Positions 1 to 8,737 are shown, counted from the first letter of the stretch. The stretch: 64,000 nucleotides of DNA from Amycolatopsis sp. DSM 110486 (GCF_019468465.1 NZ_CP080519.1:1317001-1381000); one strand, 5' to 3'. Notes: generated from the letters alone by a model not told the origin. Made by a program: numbers and translations.

Positions 1-95
1 AGACCGCCGGGATTCCGGCTTGCCTCGGGGCTGGGTCGACGGTGGATCTTTCGTTGGCGGGATGTGGGTTGACGAAGCCGAAGGCATGAGTTGCC

Positions 96-139
96 GGGGT
101 GGCCCCGGGCCTTTCATGGCGCGGGGCCACCCCCATTTT
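96..139 (+). terminator. Strong intrinsic terminator
   Basis: GGGGTGGCCCC (96-106) pairs perfectly with GGGGCCACCCC (123-133) around a 16-nt loop, and CATTTTG with four T follows. It would end a plus-strand gene lying left of the window. No gene is recognisable in positions 1-95. Confidence 0.6.
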
Positions 140-459
140 GCGGTGGGATCCCCGCATTCGACGGTCACGGAACCCTGCCGCAACGCGATTTCGTGGGAAC
201 ACCCGGTGTCGGTCGGCAGGATCTCGTCGAGGAGGACCGCACCGAGGAGCTCCCGGGTGGACCTGGTGGAGAACGACAGGCCGGTGACTCTCGTCCCAAC
301 GCAGCGAAACAAACCTCATCAACGAAGCCTTCCTGCCTGGCCGAGGCGCTTCCTCGGGAGCCCGGATCACCCTACAGTGCTCCAAAAGGGACAATTGGGA
401 TGATCGCGAGTGGATCTCCGAGACCGGGATCTCCCCGAAGAGCGGGCAGGATTCGGGAC
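140..459. other. Intergenic stretch without a recognised gene
   Basis: Between the terminator and the lipoprotein start I see no convincing coding region. Open frames exist on both strands, as is usual at this GC content, but none has a ribosome-binding site or a recognisable family signature. The promoter of the lipoprotein gene should lie here, but no clear -35/-10 pair stands out. Confidence 0.4.
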
Positions 460-1017
460 ATGCGTTTACCCAGGAGACTCATCGCCGTCGCCTTCGCGGT
501 GGCGGCCGCCGCGGGGTGTGCCGCCGGCGGTGCGGCGACCACACTGGAGGGACCCTCCACGACGTCGTTCGTGGCGGCGTCGCCGGAACGGCTCAGTGCG
601 GCGTGTCCGTTTCTGGACTCGGGCGAAGTCCAGCACGCACTCGCGGACGGCAACAGCTTCGAAAGCACTGAGGAAGAACCCGATACGCAGAGTGGTGTCA
701 CCCTGTACGCCTGCTCGTATCACCGCGCCCTCGATTCGCATGCCACCCTGGTGGAGCTGGGCGTCGGCGATGCGCCGGGTTTCGACTCGCCGAAGGCTGC
801 TTTCCAGGGTTCGGCCCGAGGCTGCGCCGACGAGCCCAAGCCGTTCACCGACGACGCCGTCTACTGCACCACCTCCCAAGGCAGTACCACCATCACCATC
901 GCCAAACGGAGTCACGGCCGGATCCGGGTCGCCCAGCTGGGATTCCGCCGCGCTCCCAGCGACGCGTTCCTCGACGCCTACGCCGCGCTGGCGAAGACCG
1001 TCGCCGGGAGGTTGTAA
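460..1017 (+). CDS. Putative small secreted lipoprotein (DUF3558-like)
   Basis: The product has 185 residues. An N-terminal signal peptide (MRLPRRLIAVAFAVAAAAGC) ends in a weak lipobox A-A-G-C, so the mature protein probably starts at Cys20 and is anchored to the outer face of the membrane. The rest is a compact domain with several cysteines (ACPFL, YACSY, GCADE, VYCTT). It resembles the length and cysteine layout of the actinobacterial DUF3558 lipoproteins, though I cannot confirm the family. The frame stays open upstream to 91, but the signal peptide sets the start at 460. It converges on the LLM oxidoreductase, with its stop directly abutting that gene's stop. Function unknown. Confidence 0.65.
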   Translation: MRLPRRLIAVAFAVAAAAGCAAGGAATTLEGPSTTSFVAASPERLSAACPFLDSGEVQHALADGNSFESTEEEPDTQSGVTLYACSYHRALDSHATLVELGVGDAPGFDSPKAAFQGSARGCADEPKPFTDDAVYCTTSQGSTTITIAKRSHGRIRVAQLGFRRAPSDAFLDAYAALAKTVAGRL

Positions 1018-1872
1018 TCAGCGGAGCGCCGGGGCCAGCGACACGAGGTGGTCGATGCCCGGGCCGAATTCCGTGCCCACTGGGGAAAGCAGGGTGACGT
1101 GGTCGGCGCCGGCGTCGAGGTGGGCTTGGACGGCGGCGGCGACGTGGTCCGGGCCCTCGAACGCGACAAGGGTCCGGACCAGGTCGTCGGTGGGCTCGGC
1201 CGGGTAGCCGAGGTCCGCGAGTGTTGTGCGGAAAGCGGTGCGGCTGAGCCAGTTCGAGACGGTTTGGCGGGCCGTCTCGAACGAGTCCGCGATCGATTGC
1301 GCGACGACGAGGAGTTTGTCCGGGCCCAGGACCCGTCGGGCGAAAGCCGTGTGCTGCGGCGGCAGGCCGGCGGGGAGCGCGCCGTCGGCGAGGTCGGCGG
1401 CGAGGGTGAGCATCTTGGGGCCGTTGGCGCCCAGGATGAGTGGGTACGGGGCATCCGCGGCGGGTGGCCGGGTTTCCGCCGCCATACCCTCCACATAGGA
1501 CCGCATGGTGGCCAGCGGAGTCCCGAACGGACGGTCCACACTCGATGCCTGCTGCGGGTAGCCGACGCCGAGGCCGAGCGTGAACCGGCCGGGGAAAGCC
1601 TGCGCCAGGAAGGAAGCGGCTGCGTGCGCGGTCTGGGACGCCCGGGCCCAGATGTTGGCCACGCAGGTGCCGAACGCCAGCGTCTCGGTGGCGCCGAGGA
1701 GCACCGCCAGCTGGGCGAGGGCGTCTTTGCCGATGACCTCGTTGGTCCACGCCGCGTGGTAGCCGGCGCGTTCCAGGCGGCGCACGGCGGTGCGCTGGTC
1801 GTCGGCCGAAGGGGTGCTGGTGAAGGTGACCGGCAGGCACACGCCGACTGGGCCGGCTCCGAACGTCGCCAT
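1018..1872 (-). CDS. LLM-class (F420-type) oxidoreductase
   Basis: The 284-residue protein has the luciferase-like TIM-barrel pattern: an early strand GPVGVCLP, GYHAAWTNEVIG, then LAFGTCVANIWARASQTAHAA and the conserved PGRFTLGLGVGYP segment. A C-terminal GADHVTLLSP segment matches the family's phosphate-binding end. Members use reduced F420 or flavin to reduce or oxidise small organic substrates; the substrate here is unknown. Its ATG overlaps the stop of the upstream epimerase by one base (TGATG), so the two are co-transcribed. Together with the divergent LysR they look like a small regulated redox pair. Confidence 0.85.
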   Translation of the reverse strand: MATFGAGPVGVCLPVTFTSTPSADDQRTAVRRLERAGYHAAWTNEVIGKDALAQLAVLLGATETLAFGTCVANIWARASQTAHAAASFLAQAFPGRFTLGLGVGYPQQASSVDRPFGTPLATMRSYVEGMAAETRPPAADAPYPLILGANGPKMLTLAADLADGALPAGLPPQHTAFARRVLGPDKLLVVAQSIADSFETARQTVSNWLSRTAFRTTLADLGYPAEPTDDLVRTLVAFEGPDHVAAAVQAHLDAGADHVTLLSPVGTEFGPGIDHLVSLAPALR

Positions 1873-2768
1873 CAGCGGGAGAAGTAGTGGCCGGCGTCCA
1901 AATCGGACAGCAATCCGGGATGAGCGGGGTGCCAGTCGAACAAGTCCTGGGCGCGGGCGCTCGACGCCGGCATGTCCACGGCGAAGATCGGCCCCAGCCA
2001 GCCGAAGTGCTCGGCCGCCTGCTCGACCGGGACGGACTCGACTGGCAGGCCGAGGTGCTTGCCGATGCGCTCGGCGATCTCGCGCACGGGGATGCCCTCG
2101 TCGCCGACGGCGTGCAGGCGCGTGCCCGCCGGGGCGTGCTCGAGGGCCAGGCGGTAGAGGCGCGCGGCATCCAGGCAGTGGACGGCAGGCCAGCGGTTGG
2201 CGCCGTCGCCGGGGTAGGCCGAAACCTCTTGCGTTCGAGCGGTTTCGATGAGCAGGGGGACGAAGCCGTGGCGGTCCTCGTCGCTGTGGACCGACCGCGG
2301 CAGGCGCACGACGGAGCCGCGGACTCCCTGCGTTGCCAACGAAACCACGATCTCTTCGGACGCGAAACGACCAGCCGCGATGCTGCCGCCTTCGGGGATG
2401 GTGTCCTCGGTCGCCACGCCGTCGGGGGTGGCCGGGGTGCCGGAGCTGATCACGAACGGGCGGCCGGTGCCGGCCAGGGCTTCCCCGATCGTCTCGATCG
2501 CGAGGCGGTCGGTGCCGACGGAGCGCTCGAAGTCGCTGAAGTCATGGACGAACGCGGTGTGGACCACCCCGTCCGCCGCGGCGGCGCCGGTGCGCAGGCT
2601 GTCGAGGTCTTCGAGGCTGCCGCGGTGGGCCTCGGCGCCGGCCGCGGTCAGCTTGGCGGCCGACGCGTCGGAGCGGGCCAGGCCGAGCACCTGGTGGCCG
2701 GCGCCGAGCAGCTCGCGAACGACCGCGGAGCCGATGAACCCGGTCGCTCCGGTAACAAACACACGCAT
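1872..2768 (-). CDS. NAD(P)-dependent epimerase/reductase (extended SDR)
   Basis: The product has 298 residues. The Rossmann motif VTGATGFIGSAVV at residues 4-16 (GxxGxxG) and LGLARSD after the second strand show NADP-type nucleotide binding. The segment DGVVHTAFVHDF and the later PAVHCLDAARLYRLALE (the dehydratase/epimerase signature of atypical SDRs) place it with NAD-dependent epimerase/dehydratase-like reductases. The classical YxxxK is not obvious, as is common in these atypical members. The frame extends 30 codons upstream, but ATG at 2768 starts exactly at the Rossmann strand and follows a GAGGAGCAACACC-type ribosome site. First gene of a two-gene operon and divergent from a LysR regulator. 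Confidence 0.8.
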   Translation of the reverse strand: MRVFVTGATGFIGSAVVRELLGAGHQVLGLARSDASAAKLTAAGAEAHRGSLEDLDSLRTGAAAADGVVHTAFVHDFSDFERSVGTDRLAIETIGEALAGTGRPFVISSGTPATPDGVATEDTIPEGGSIAAGRFASEEIVVSLATQGVRGSVVRLPRSVHSDEDRHGFVPLLIETARTQEVSAYPGDGANRWPAVHCLDAARLYRLALEHAPAGTRLHAVGDEGIPVREIAERIGKHLGLPVESVPVEQAAEHFGWLGPIFAVDMPASSARAQDLFDWHPAHPGLLSDLDAGHYFSR

Positions 2769-2846
2769 GGTGTTGCTCCTCAAACAAGGGATGTTCTGGT
2801 CCTTCCACCCTGCCGTCGTATTCCGCACATCGGCCAATGAAACCTT

Positions 2847-2862
2847 CGTATCGCGCAATACG
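2847..2862. promoter_or_regulatory. Candidate LysR operator
   Basis: The short dyad CGTAT-N6-ATACG lies between the divergent epimerase and LysR genes, 32 bp before the LysR ATG. LysR-family proteins typically bind an interrupted dyad in such divergent promoters. The assignment rests on position and symmetry only. Confidence 0.4.
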
Positions 2863-2893
2863 CTTCGTGCATCACCGCAGGTAGAATAACCAC

Positions 2894-3781
2894 ATGCCCG
2901 AACATCCGGTCGACCTCGACCTCCGGCTGGTGCACTGCTTCACGGTCGTCGCGGAGCACAAGCACTTCGGCCGCGCGGCCGAAGCCTTGCACGTGACGCA
3001 GCCTTCGCTAAGCCGTCAGATCCGCCGTCTCGAGCAACAGCTCGGCGCGCGGCTGCTGGACCGCACGCCGCAGGGCAGCCGGCTCACGGAGGCGGGTGAG
3101 GTGTTCCTGCCGCAGGCGAAGGCGTTGCTGCGCACCGCGGCCCAGACCATCGCGCGCACGCGGGCCGCCGCGCAGCCCAGCCGGCTGGCCGTCGGGTACG
3201 CGGGCGGGCTCATCGTCACGCCCGCCGTGCGGGAGATGCGCCACCGGCATCCGGACGCCGACGTGCAGACGCTGCACGTCGCGTTCGACGACGTGCCGAC
3301 TGCGCTGCTGGAGCACCGCGTCGACGTCGTCGTGAGCCGGCTGCCGTTCGCGACCGAGGGACTGCACGTCACGGTGCTTTACGACCAGCCGCGTGTGGTT
3401 ATTCTCCCACTGGATCACCGGCTGGCCGGCAAGGAATCGGTGAGCATCAACGACATCGCCGACGAACCCCTGCCCCGCGTGCGCGACTCCGATCCGGCGT
3501 GGAGTGCGTACTGGCGCGTCGAACCGCGGCCCGACGGCCGGCCGGCGCCCGACGGGCCCGTGATCGAAGCCCTGGAGGACAAGTTCGAGCTCGTCGCGGC
3601 CGGTCAGGCCGTGGCCATCTCCGCAGGCCACGACGTGCGCTTCCTGCGTCCCGACCTGACGTCGGTGGTGCTGGAGGACGTCGAACCGGCGCACGTCGTG
3701 CTCGCCACCCGCGCCGACGACCGCAGCCGCCTCGTCGCCGCTTTCCGGAAGTACGCGCAAACACACCTCACGGGCCGCTAA
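2894..3781 (+). CDS. LysR-family transcriptional regulator
   Basis: The 295-residue protein begins with the LysR winged helix-turn-helix: LDLRLVHCFTVVAEHKHFGRAA then LHVTQPSLSRQIRRLEQQLGARLLDR (residues ~6-58). A linker helix and a periplasmic-binding-like effector domain follow (RLAVGYAGGLI onward). It is divergently transcribed from the epimerase-LLM operon with about 125 bp between starts, the standard arrangement for a LysR controlling its neighbour. Effector unknown. Confidence 0.93.
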   Translation: MPEHPVDLDLRLVHCFTVVAEHKHFGRAAEALHVTQPSLSRQIRRLEQQLGARLLDRTPQGSRLTEAGEVFLPQAKALLRTAAQTIARTRAAAQPSRLAVGYAGGLIVTPAVREMRHRHPDADVQTLHVAFDDVPTALLEHRVDVVVSRLPFATEGLHVTVLYDQPRVVILPLDHRLAGKESVSINDIADEPLPRVRDSDPAWSAYWRVEPRPDGRPAPDGPVIEALEDKFELVAAGQAVAISAGHDVRFLRPDLTSVVLEDVEPAHVVLATRADDRSRLVAAFRKYAQTHLTGR

Positions 3782-3894
3782 AGTGAACGGGAGTTGAACG
3801 AAAGGGTTGCCACCGTGCGCTGACTCCCCGCTCTCGCGGCCGGACCGCCGCTCTCGCGACACGACCCCGTTCCTGCGCACCCCGAGGGACCCCG

Positions 3895-4182
3895 ATGAGC
3901 ACCGAGAACGACACCGTGCGGCAGTGGCGAGCGCCGAAAACGGTGGCAGAACTGGTAGCCGGCCCGGCCTGGACCGTCGAGCGCAGCCCCACGACCGGCC
4001 AGTGGAGCACCGCGGAGTGGCGCCACGGCTCCTGGCAGATCGGCCTGACGCCCGTGCGCCAAGGCGTGGTCGCGGCCATGCTGTGGTCGCAGGACAAACT
4101 GGTGGAACACACGCGCGGCGGCGAGGCCACGATCTGCGCGACGGTGACCGGCTGGCTGGAGGAGATCGCGCGCAAAGCGTGA
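3895..4182 (+). CDS. Small protein of unknown function
   Basis: The 95-residue product is rich in Trp (QWRAPKTV, AWTVERS, AEWRHGSWQIGL, GWLEEIA) and has no signal peptide or membrane segment. ATG at 3895 follows a plausible GAGGGA ribosome site. An antisense open frame covers the same bases. I prefer this strand because of the ribosome site, the ordered protein-like composition and the orientation shared with the preceding LysR gene. No family recognised. Confidence 0.5.
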   Translation: MSTENDTVRQWRAPKTVAELVAGPAWTVERSPTTGQWSTAEWRHGSWQIGLTPVRQGVVAAMLWSQDKLVEHTRGGEATICATVTGWLEEIARKA

Positions 4183-4266
4183 CTCGGGAGTTGCCGCGGC
4201 TGTCGCTATACGCCGGATGCGGCTCGTGGATGTCGGGGGCGGGCGGGGGCGTAAACGGCAGGCCCT

Positions 4267-4545
4267 CAGCCAGGCAGTCGCGCTTTCTTCGCTGTGCCCC
4301 GCACAGGTTCGCTCGCGACTCATGGAACCCCATCAAGCAGCGGGGTGAACGTCGGAACTTCAGCGAGGCAGTTGTGCCGGCTTCCTGCGCCTGGGGCCAG
4401 TTCGCTCGCGGTTCACGGAATCCGATCAAACGGAGCGGTGAACGTCGGAACTTCAGCGAGGCAGTTGCGCCCTCTCCAGCGGCGCCCCACGCAGGTTCGC
4501 TCCGAGCCCGCGGAACCCGACCGAGCGGCGGCGGGAACACCGGGA
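4267..4545. repeat. Three-copy ~94-bp tandem repeat
   Basis: GTTCGCTC recurs at 4307, 4400 and 4495, and CAGCSAGGCAGT at 4267, 4361 and 4454, giving a period of 93-95 bp. The block GGTGAACGTCGGAACTTCAG is identical in the first two full units, and the third decays after about 40 bp. The repeat lies between a small plus-strand gene and the DUF5709 gene in 508 bp that otherwise hold no gene. It is not a CRISPR: units are long, there is no short repeat/spacer alternation and no cas gene. Confidence 0.75.
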
Positions 4546-4635
4546 CCGCGACGAGAAGCGGTTACGCGGGCTCTCCCGCGCCACACGCCAGTCCGAGGCC
4601 TGGCTCGCCGCGCGGCGCTGACCGCGTCAGCCGGG

Positions 4636-4667
4636 GAGGGTGGTGCGGGAAACCCCGCACCACCTCC
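4636..4667. terminator. Hairpin downstream of the DUF5709 gene
   Basis: GGTGGTGCGGG (4639-4649) pairs with CCCGCACCACC (4654-4664) around an AAAC loop, with flanking GGAG/CTCC extending the stem. There is no U-tract on either side. The hairpin sits 25 bp beyond the stop of the minus-strand DUF5709 gene. Confidence 0.5.
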
Positions 4668-4690
4668 ACCTCAGCGGTCGCCAGCGGTTC

Positions 4691-5113
4691 TCAGTACGCC
4701 TCGGGGTCGTCGACCACGTGGACGGCGGCTTCCTCCGCGGAGGCGGCGCCGCCGTCGATGCCGACGTCGGAGGCGTACAGCTCGTCGTCGGAGTCTTCGC
4801 CGGAGCCCTCGTCGGCGGCGACGAGGCGGCCCGCGCGGAAGTCGCCGAGTTCGCCGTCGATGAGTTCGCCGTCGGTGTCCTCGCTGTCGCCGAGGTCGTC
4901 GCCTTCCTCGGGCTGCACGTCGGGCACCTCGCGGGCGAGGCGGCCCTCCCAGCTTTCGCCTTCGCGCTCTTCCTCGGGCGTGGTGCCGAACTCGTCGACC
5001 TCGTACGGCTTCTCCGGCGGCGAGTAGCCCTCGTCGTACGGATCGCCGTCCTCGAGGGTGTCTTCAGGGTCGAGCACGCCGGTGTCGGCGTTGTCCTCGA
5101 TGTCGTCGTCCAC
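4691..5113 (-). CDS. DUF5709 family acidic protein
   Basis: The 140-residue, strongly acidic protein contains the order typical of actinobacterial DUF5709: LDPEDTLEDGDPYDEGYSPP, then EFGTTPEEEREGESWEGRLAREVPDV, then DGELIDGELGDFRAGRLVA. GTG at 5113 is chosen because homology starts there and GAGAGGAG lies upstream. The open frame runs another 66 codons, but that part is arginine-rich and does not resemble the family. The role is unknown. The proteins look intrinsically disordered and are widespread in Actinobacteria. Confidence 0.8.
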   Translation of the reverse strand: MDDDIEDNADTGVLDPEDTLEDGDPYDEGYSPPEKPYEVDEFGTTPEEEREGESWEGRLAREVPDVQPEEGDDLGDSEDTDGELIDGELGDFRAGRLVAADEGSGEDSDDELYASDVGIDGGAASAEEAAVHVVDDPEAY

Positions 5114-5190
5114 GGACGGCTCCTCTCTCCGGGCGCACCCAGTCTCGCGCCCGAGTCGGGAAGTTACCAGGCGAGCCCGCGGGCGCTTGT

Positions 5191-6834
5191 TCAGCGCGGC
5201 TGGAGGATGCCGGACGAGATCGTCGACGCGGTGAGGTGCTTGTAGCCCACGCTGGGGAAGTAAACGAGCAACTCGTGTTCGTCCTGGGACAACAGTTGTC
5301 CGTCTCCCCACAGACGGTGGTGCACGGGGGCACCACCGGAGACCTCGGCGCGCTGGCGTTCGGTGGTGTGTGCCGCACGGTCGTTGTCGCAGTTTTCACA
5401 CGGCGGTGTGTAGTTCTCACCGAAGTATGCGAGAAGTTCCGCACGACGGCACCGCGTGCTTTCCGCGTATGCGCGCGCGGCCTCGATCCGGCTGGTGAGC
5501 ACGGCCTGGCGGCGCCGGTCGAGGTCGACGAGCTGGTCGGCGAGCTCGGCCGGTGGTGTGAGTTCTTGTTCGCACTCCACCACGCGGTGGTGGCCCGACC
5601 CCGTGACGCCGACGAAACCCAGCTCCGCCAGCTCGTTGACCACCCGCTCGACGGCGTGGGCGGCCACCCCGGCGCTGGCGGTCAGGTCGGTGAGCGTCGC
5701 TTGCCGAGGCGAGTTCTCGACCGCGTCGACCACCAGGTGCACGGTCTCCTCACTCAGGTGTGTGCGGGCGGCGAGCAGGCGTGGGATGCGGATGGTGCGC
5801 GGGTCGTGCACGAGGACGGCCACGGCGGGCTCCCCGTCGCGGCCGGCGCGGCCGATCTCCTGGTAGTAGTCGTCGATGCTCGCGGGCACACCGGCGTGCA
5901 CGACCGTGCGGATGTCGGGCTTGTCGATCCCCATCCCGAACGCGCTCGTGGCGACGACGACGTCCAGCTTGCCGGCGAAGAAGTCGTCCTGCACCTGCGC
6001 GCGGGCGGCCGCCGTCATGCCGCCGTGGTAGGGCGCGGAGCGGAAAGCGTCGAGGCGCAGGCGGTCGGCGAGGGACTCGCAGCGGGCGTGGGTGAGGGCG
6101 TAGACGAGCGCGGGGGTGTCGTGCTGGATGAGGACGTCGACGCACCGGTCGTCGACGGCCCGCGCCTCCGGTTTGCTCGGCTGCGTCGGGCGCATCGAGA
6201 GCGAGATGTTGGGCCGATCGAAGTCGGCTACCACCACCTGCGCGTCGCGCATCCCCAGCCGGCGCGTGATGTCCGCCTGCACGGGCGGCGACGCCGTGGC
6301 CGTCAACGCGAGGACCGGCGGCCGGCCGAACTCGGCGATCGCGTCGGTCAGCCGCAGATACTCGGGGCGGAACTCCTGTCCCCATTCGCTCACCAGATGT
6401 GCTTCATCCACCACGAACAACGTGACATTGGTGATCGCCGCACGCGTCTCGGCGTTGGTGAGCTGCTCGGGGCCCAGGAAGACGAAGTCCAGCTCGCCCT
6501 TCTCCAGCCGCGCCAGCGTCTCGCGGCGCTCGTGGACCTTCTGGCTGGAGTTGAGGAGCTCGGCGTTGATGGTGCGGTCGCCGTAAGGGCGTCCCGCGAT
6601 GGACCGCAACTGGTCGCGCTGCAACGCGATGAGCGGAGAGATGACCAGCGTCAACCCACCGAGAGCGAGGCCGGCGACCTGGTAGATGGCGCTTTTTCCG
6701 CTACCCGTGGGCAGCACCGCCAACGTGTCCTGCCCCGCCACGACCGCGCCGGCCGCCTGCACCTGTGAGGGCCGAAGTGCGAAATCGAACAACGCATCCG
6801 CGACGTCGGTGGGATTCGGACGTGAGCTGGTCAT
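5191..6834 (-). CDS. RecQ-family ATP-dependent DNA helicase (short form)
   Basis: The 547-residue SF2 helicase has Walker A LPTGSGKS at residues 41-48, DEAH at 143-146, motif III ALTATAS, the motif V-like segment GIDKPDIRTVVHAG and motif VI QEIGRAGRDGEP. A zinc-binding stretch of the RecQ type (CRRAELLAYFGE, CENCDND) follows near residue 470. The chain ends in a short non-HRDC tail (LWGDGQLLSQDEHELLVYF), so it lacks the HRDC domain of long RecQ. It should unwind DNA 3'-5' in recombination or repair. ATG at 6834 lies shortly before the motif 0 segment ALRPSQVQA. Confidence 0.9.
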   Translation of the reverse strand: MTSSRPNPTDVADALFDFALRPSQVQAAGAVVAGQDTLAVLPTGSGKSAIYQVAGLALGGLTLVISPLIALQRDQLRSIAGRPYGDRTINAELLNSSQKVHERRETLARLEKGELDFVFLGPEQLTNAETRAAITNVTLFVVDEAHLVSEWGQEFRPEYLRLTDAIAEFGRPPVLALTATASPPVQADITRRLGMRDAQVVVADFDRPNISLSMRPTQPSKPEARAVDDRCVDVLIQHDTPALVYALTHARCESLADRLRLDAFRSAPYHGGMTAAARAQVQDDFFAGKLDVVVATSAFGMGIDKPDIRTVVHAGVPASIDDYYQEIGRAGRDGEPAVAVLVHDPRTIRIPRLLAARTHLSEETVHLVVDAVENSPRQATLTDLTASAGVAAHAVERVVNELAELGFVGVTGSGHHRVVECEQELTPPAELADQLVDLDRRRQAVLTSRIEAARAYAESTRCRRAELLAYFGENYTPPCENCDNDRAAHTTERQRAEVSGGAPVHHRLWGDGQLLSQDEHELLVYFPSVGYKHLTASTISSGILQPR

Positions 6835-6900
6835 GGTGTCGAAGGTACTGCCCGCCCGAGCTGCCCGGCCGTCACCACGATCAGGCAGCCCGGAACCCGG

Positions 6901-7248
6901 TCAGTGAAGCTGCTCGGCCCAGTTCGCCGGCAGGCGGTCGGCCGGGCCGGGGGCGGCCTGCGTGAGCGGGTGGTGCGTCGGGGCGGCCAGTTCGGGGCCG
7001 CGTTCGTACATCACTTCCTCGACGTAGTCCCAGAACCACTCCTCGCCGGGCTCGTAGCTGCGGACGATGCGGTGGCCGGACGAGGCGGCGTGCGCACTGG
7101 CGTGCTGGCCGGGCGACGAGTCGCAGCAGCCGATGTGGCCGCACTGCGCGCAGCGGCGCAGGTGGAACCACCAGCCCTGCGGACTGGCCGCATCACACTC
7201 GGCGCAGCCGTTGCCGCTCGGCGCCACCGCGGGGTCGACACCCTCCAC
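6901..7248 (-). CDS. UBP-type zinc finger protein
   Basis: The 115-residue protein is essentially one UBP/PAZ-type zinc finger: CAECDA, then FHLRRCAQCGHIGCCDSSPGQ, then HASAHAASSGHRIVRSYEPGEEW. These Cys and His spacings match the bacterial stand-alone ZnF-UBP family, whose eukaryotic relatives bind ubiquitin C-termini. The bacterial ligand is not known to me. A short Pro-rich tail ends the chain. Transcribed in the same direction as recQ and the downstream-lying glycosylase, but with separate spacing. Confidence 0.85.
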   Translation of the reverse strand: MEGVDPAVAPSGNGCAECDAASPQGWWFHLRRCAQCGHIGCCDSSPGQHASAHAASSGHRIVRSYEPGEEWFWDYVEEVMYERGPELAAPTHHPLTQAAPGPADRLPANWAEQLH

Positions 7249-7290
7249 GTGTTTCTCCTTTGCGCGAAAAGTCCTGTGGCACCAGCTTAA

Positions 7291-7932
7291 TCACAACCGC
7301 GGCGCCTGCTCGGCCAGTTGCCAGAGGTACAGGCACGCCAGCGTGCGGTACGGCCGCCACGGCTCGGCCAGGCGCGTGAGCTCCGCGGGCGTCGGCCGGG
7401 CGGCCAGCCCGTAGGCCCGCTCGACGCTGCGGCGCAGCTCGAGATCACCGGTCGGCAGCACGTCAGGCCGGTGCAGGTGGAACATCAGGAACATCTGCGC
7501 GGTCCACACGCCAATGCCCTTGACCACATCGAGCTGCGCGATGACGTCGTCGTCGGGCAGCTCGTTCAGCGCGTCGAGGTCGAGGCGGCCCGCCAGGATG
7601 CAGTCGGCGAGCGAGCGCAGCGACACCGTCTTCGCGCGCGACAGGCCGGCGGCCGGGCGCAGCTGCTCGGGATCGTCGGCCAGCAGCTCCTCCGGCGTCG
7701 GCAGCCGGCCACCGAAGCGGTCCTTCAGCTTGCGGAAGATGGAGCGCGACGCGTGGATCGAGATGTTCTGGCTGACGATCGCGCGCACGAGCACGCCGTA
7801 GTTGTCCTTCGGGATGTCCGGGTCGCCGGCCAGCGCGGGGTCGGGCGGCAGCTGGGGCGGCGGCCCGACGATCTCGTCCATGACCCGGCCGAGGACCGGG
7901 TCGGCGTGGCGCAGGTGCTCCTCGGGTGTCAT
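7291..7932 (-). CDS. DNA-3-methyladenine glycosylase (AlkA-type, HhH-GPD)
   Basis: The 213-residue protein carries the helix-hairpin-helix VVKGIGVWTAQMFLMFHLHRPDVLP followed by GDLELRR. The Asp of GD is the catalytic residue of the HhH-GPD superfamily. The N-terminal half has the usual VRAIVSQNISIHASRSIFRKL segment. It should excise alkylated purines during base-excision repair. It lacks the N-terminal extra domain of E. coli AlkA and matches the short 'DNA-3-methyladenine glycosylase 2' form common in actinomycetes. Confidence 0.9.
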   Translation of the reverse strand: MTPEEHLRHADPVLGRVMDEIVGPPPQLPPDPALAGDPDIPKDNYGVLVRAIVSQNISIHASRSIFRKLKDRFGGRLPTPEELLADDPEQLRPAAGLSRAKTVSLRSLADCILAGRLDLDALNELPDDDVIAQLDVVKGIGVWTAQMFLMFHLHRPDVLPTGDLELRRSVERAYGLAARPTPAELTRLAEPWRPYRTLACLYLWQLAEQAPRL

Positions 7933-7963
7933 CAGCGGGATGTTACGCCAGGTCAGACGGGGT

Positions 7964-8737
7964 CTAGATCGTCTGCGTCATGCCGCCGTCGAGGATGATG
8001 TCGGCGCCCGTGAGGTTGCCGATGCGACCACTGGCCAGGAACGTCACCAGGTCCGCGACCTCCTCGGGCCGCGTGAACCGGCCGGTCACGGAGTCGGCGG
8101 CCGCCTTCGCCGCGACGTTGCCGGGCTCCGCGCCCACGGCGCCCCCGACCGTCTCGGCGACGCCGCCCTTGCCCAGCCACAGGTCCGTGGCGACCGGGCC
8201 CGGGCTGACCGTGTTCACGCGGACGCCGCGCGCGCCGACTTCCTTCGACAGGGACTTGAAAAAGCTGAGGCACGCCGCTTTCGCCGCGCTGTAGTCGATC
8301 ACCAGAGGGTCGGGCAAGGTCGCGTTGACCGAGCACACCGTGACGATCGCGCCGGTCCGCTCCAGGAGCGACGGCAGCGCCGCCCGCGTGGTGCGCACGG
8401 CCGACATGAAGTCGAGGTTCAACGTCGCCAGCCAGTCTTCGTCCGTGACGGAGGCGAAGCCGTCGGGCCGGGGCCGCACGGCGCCGACGTTGTTGACCAG
8501 GATGTCGATCCCGCCCACGCGCGCCACGGCCTCCTCGACCACCCGCGCCGCGCCGTCCGGCGTGCCGAGGTCGACCGCCACGGTCTCGGCGGGCAGTTCC
8601 TTGAGGTCCCCGTCGACGCTGCGCGCCGCCGCGACGACCTGAACGCCCTCCTCGACCAACGCCCGCGTCACCGCCAGCCCGATCCCCCGGCTCGCACCGG
8701 TGACGAGCGCCGTCTTGCCGCGCAGCAGCAGGTCCAT
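7964..8737 (-). CDS. SDR family oxidoreductase
   Basis: The classical 257-residue short-chain dehydrogenase has TGASRGIG at residues ~12-19, NNVGAV in the middle, an active-site Ser followed by YSAAKAACLSFFKSLSKE (Tyr and Lys of YxxxK), and DGGMTQTI at the C-terminus. It uses NAD(P)H; the substrate is unknown. ATG at 8737 is preceded by AAGGAG, and an alternative start five codons upstream lacks this spacing. A LacI-type operator lies about 90 bp upstream, between it and the lacI-family gene, so it is probably the target of that regulator. Confidence 0.9.
   Translation of the reverse strand: MDLLLRGKTALVTGASRGIGLAVTRALVEEGVQVVAAARSVDGDLKELPAETVAVDLGTPDGAARVVEEAVARVGGIDILVNNVGAVRPRPDGFASVTDEDWLATLNLDFMSAVRTTRAALPSLLERTGAIVTVCSVNATLPDPLVIDYSAAKAACLSFFKSLSKEVGARGVRVNTVSPGPVATDLWLGKGGVAETVGGAVGAEPGNVAAKAAADSVTGRFTRPEEVADLVTFLASGRIGNLTGADIILDGGMTQTI

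Noticed and set aside
3008..4540. Long minus-strand open frame across the LysR gene and the tandem repeat
   Set aside because: It is antisense to a clear LysR gene and only reads through because of the GC bias; its repeated peptide simply reflects the DNA repeat.
4267..4545. Possible CRISPR array
   Set aside because: The unit is ~94 bp with degenerate copies, there is no constant short repeat with unique spacers, and no cas gene is nearby.
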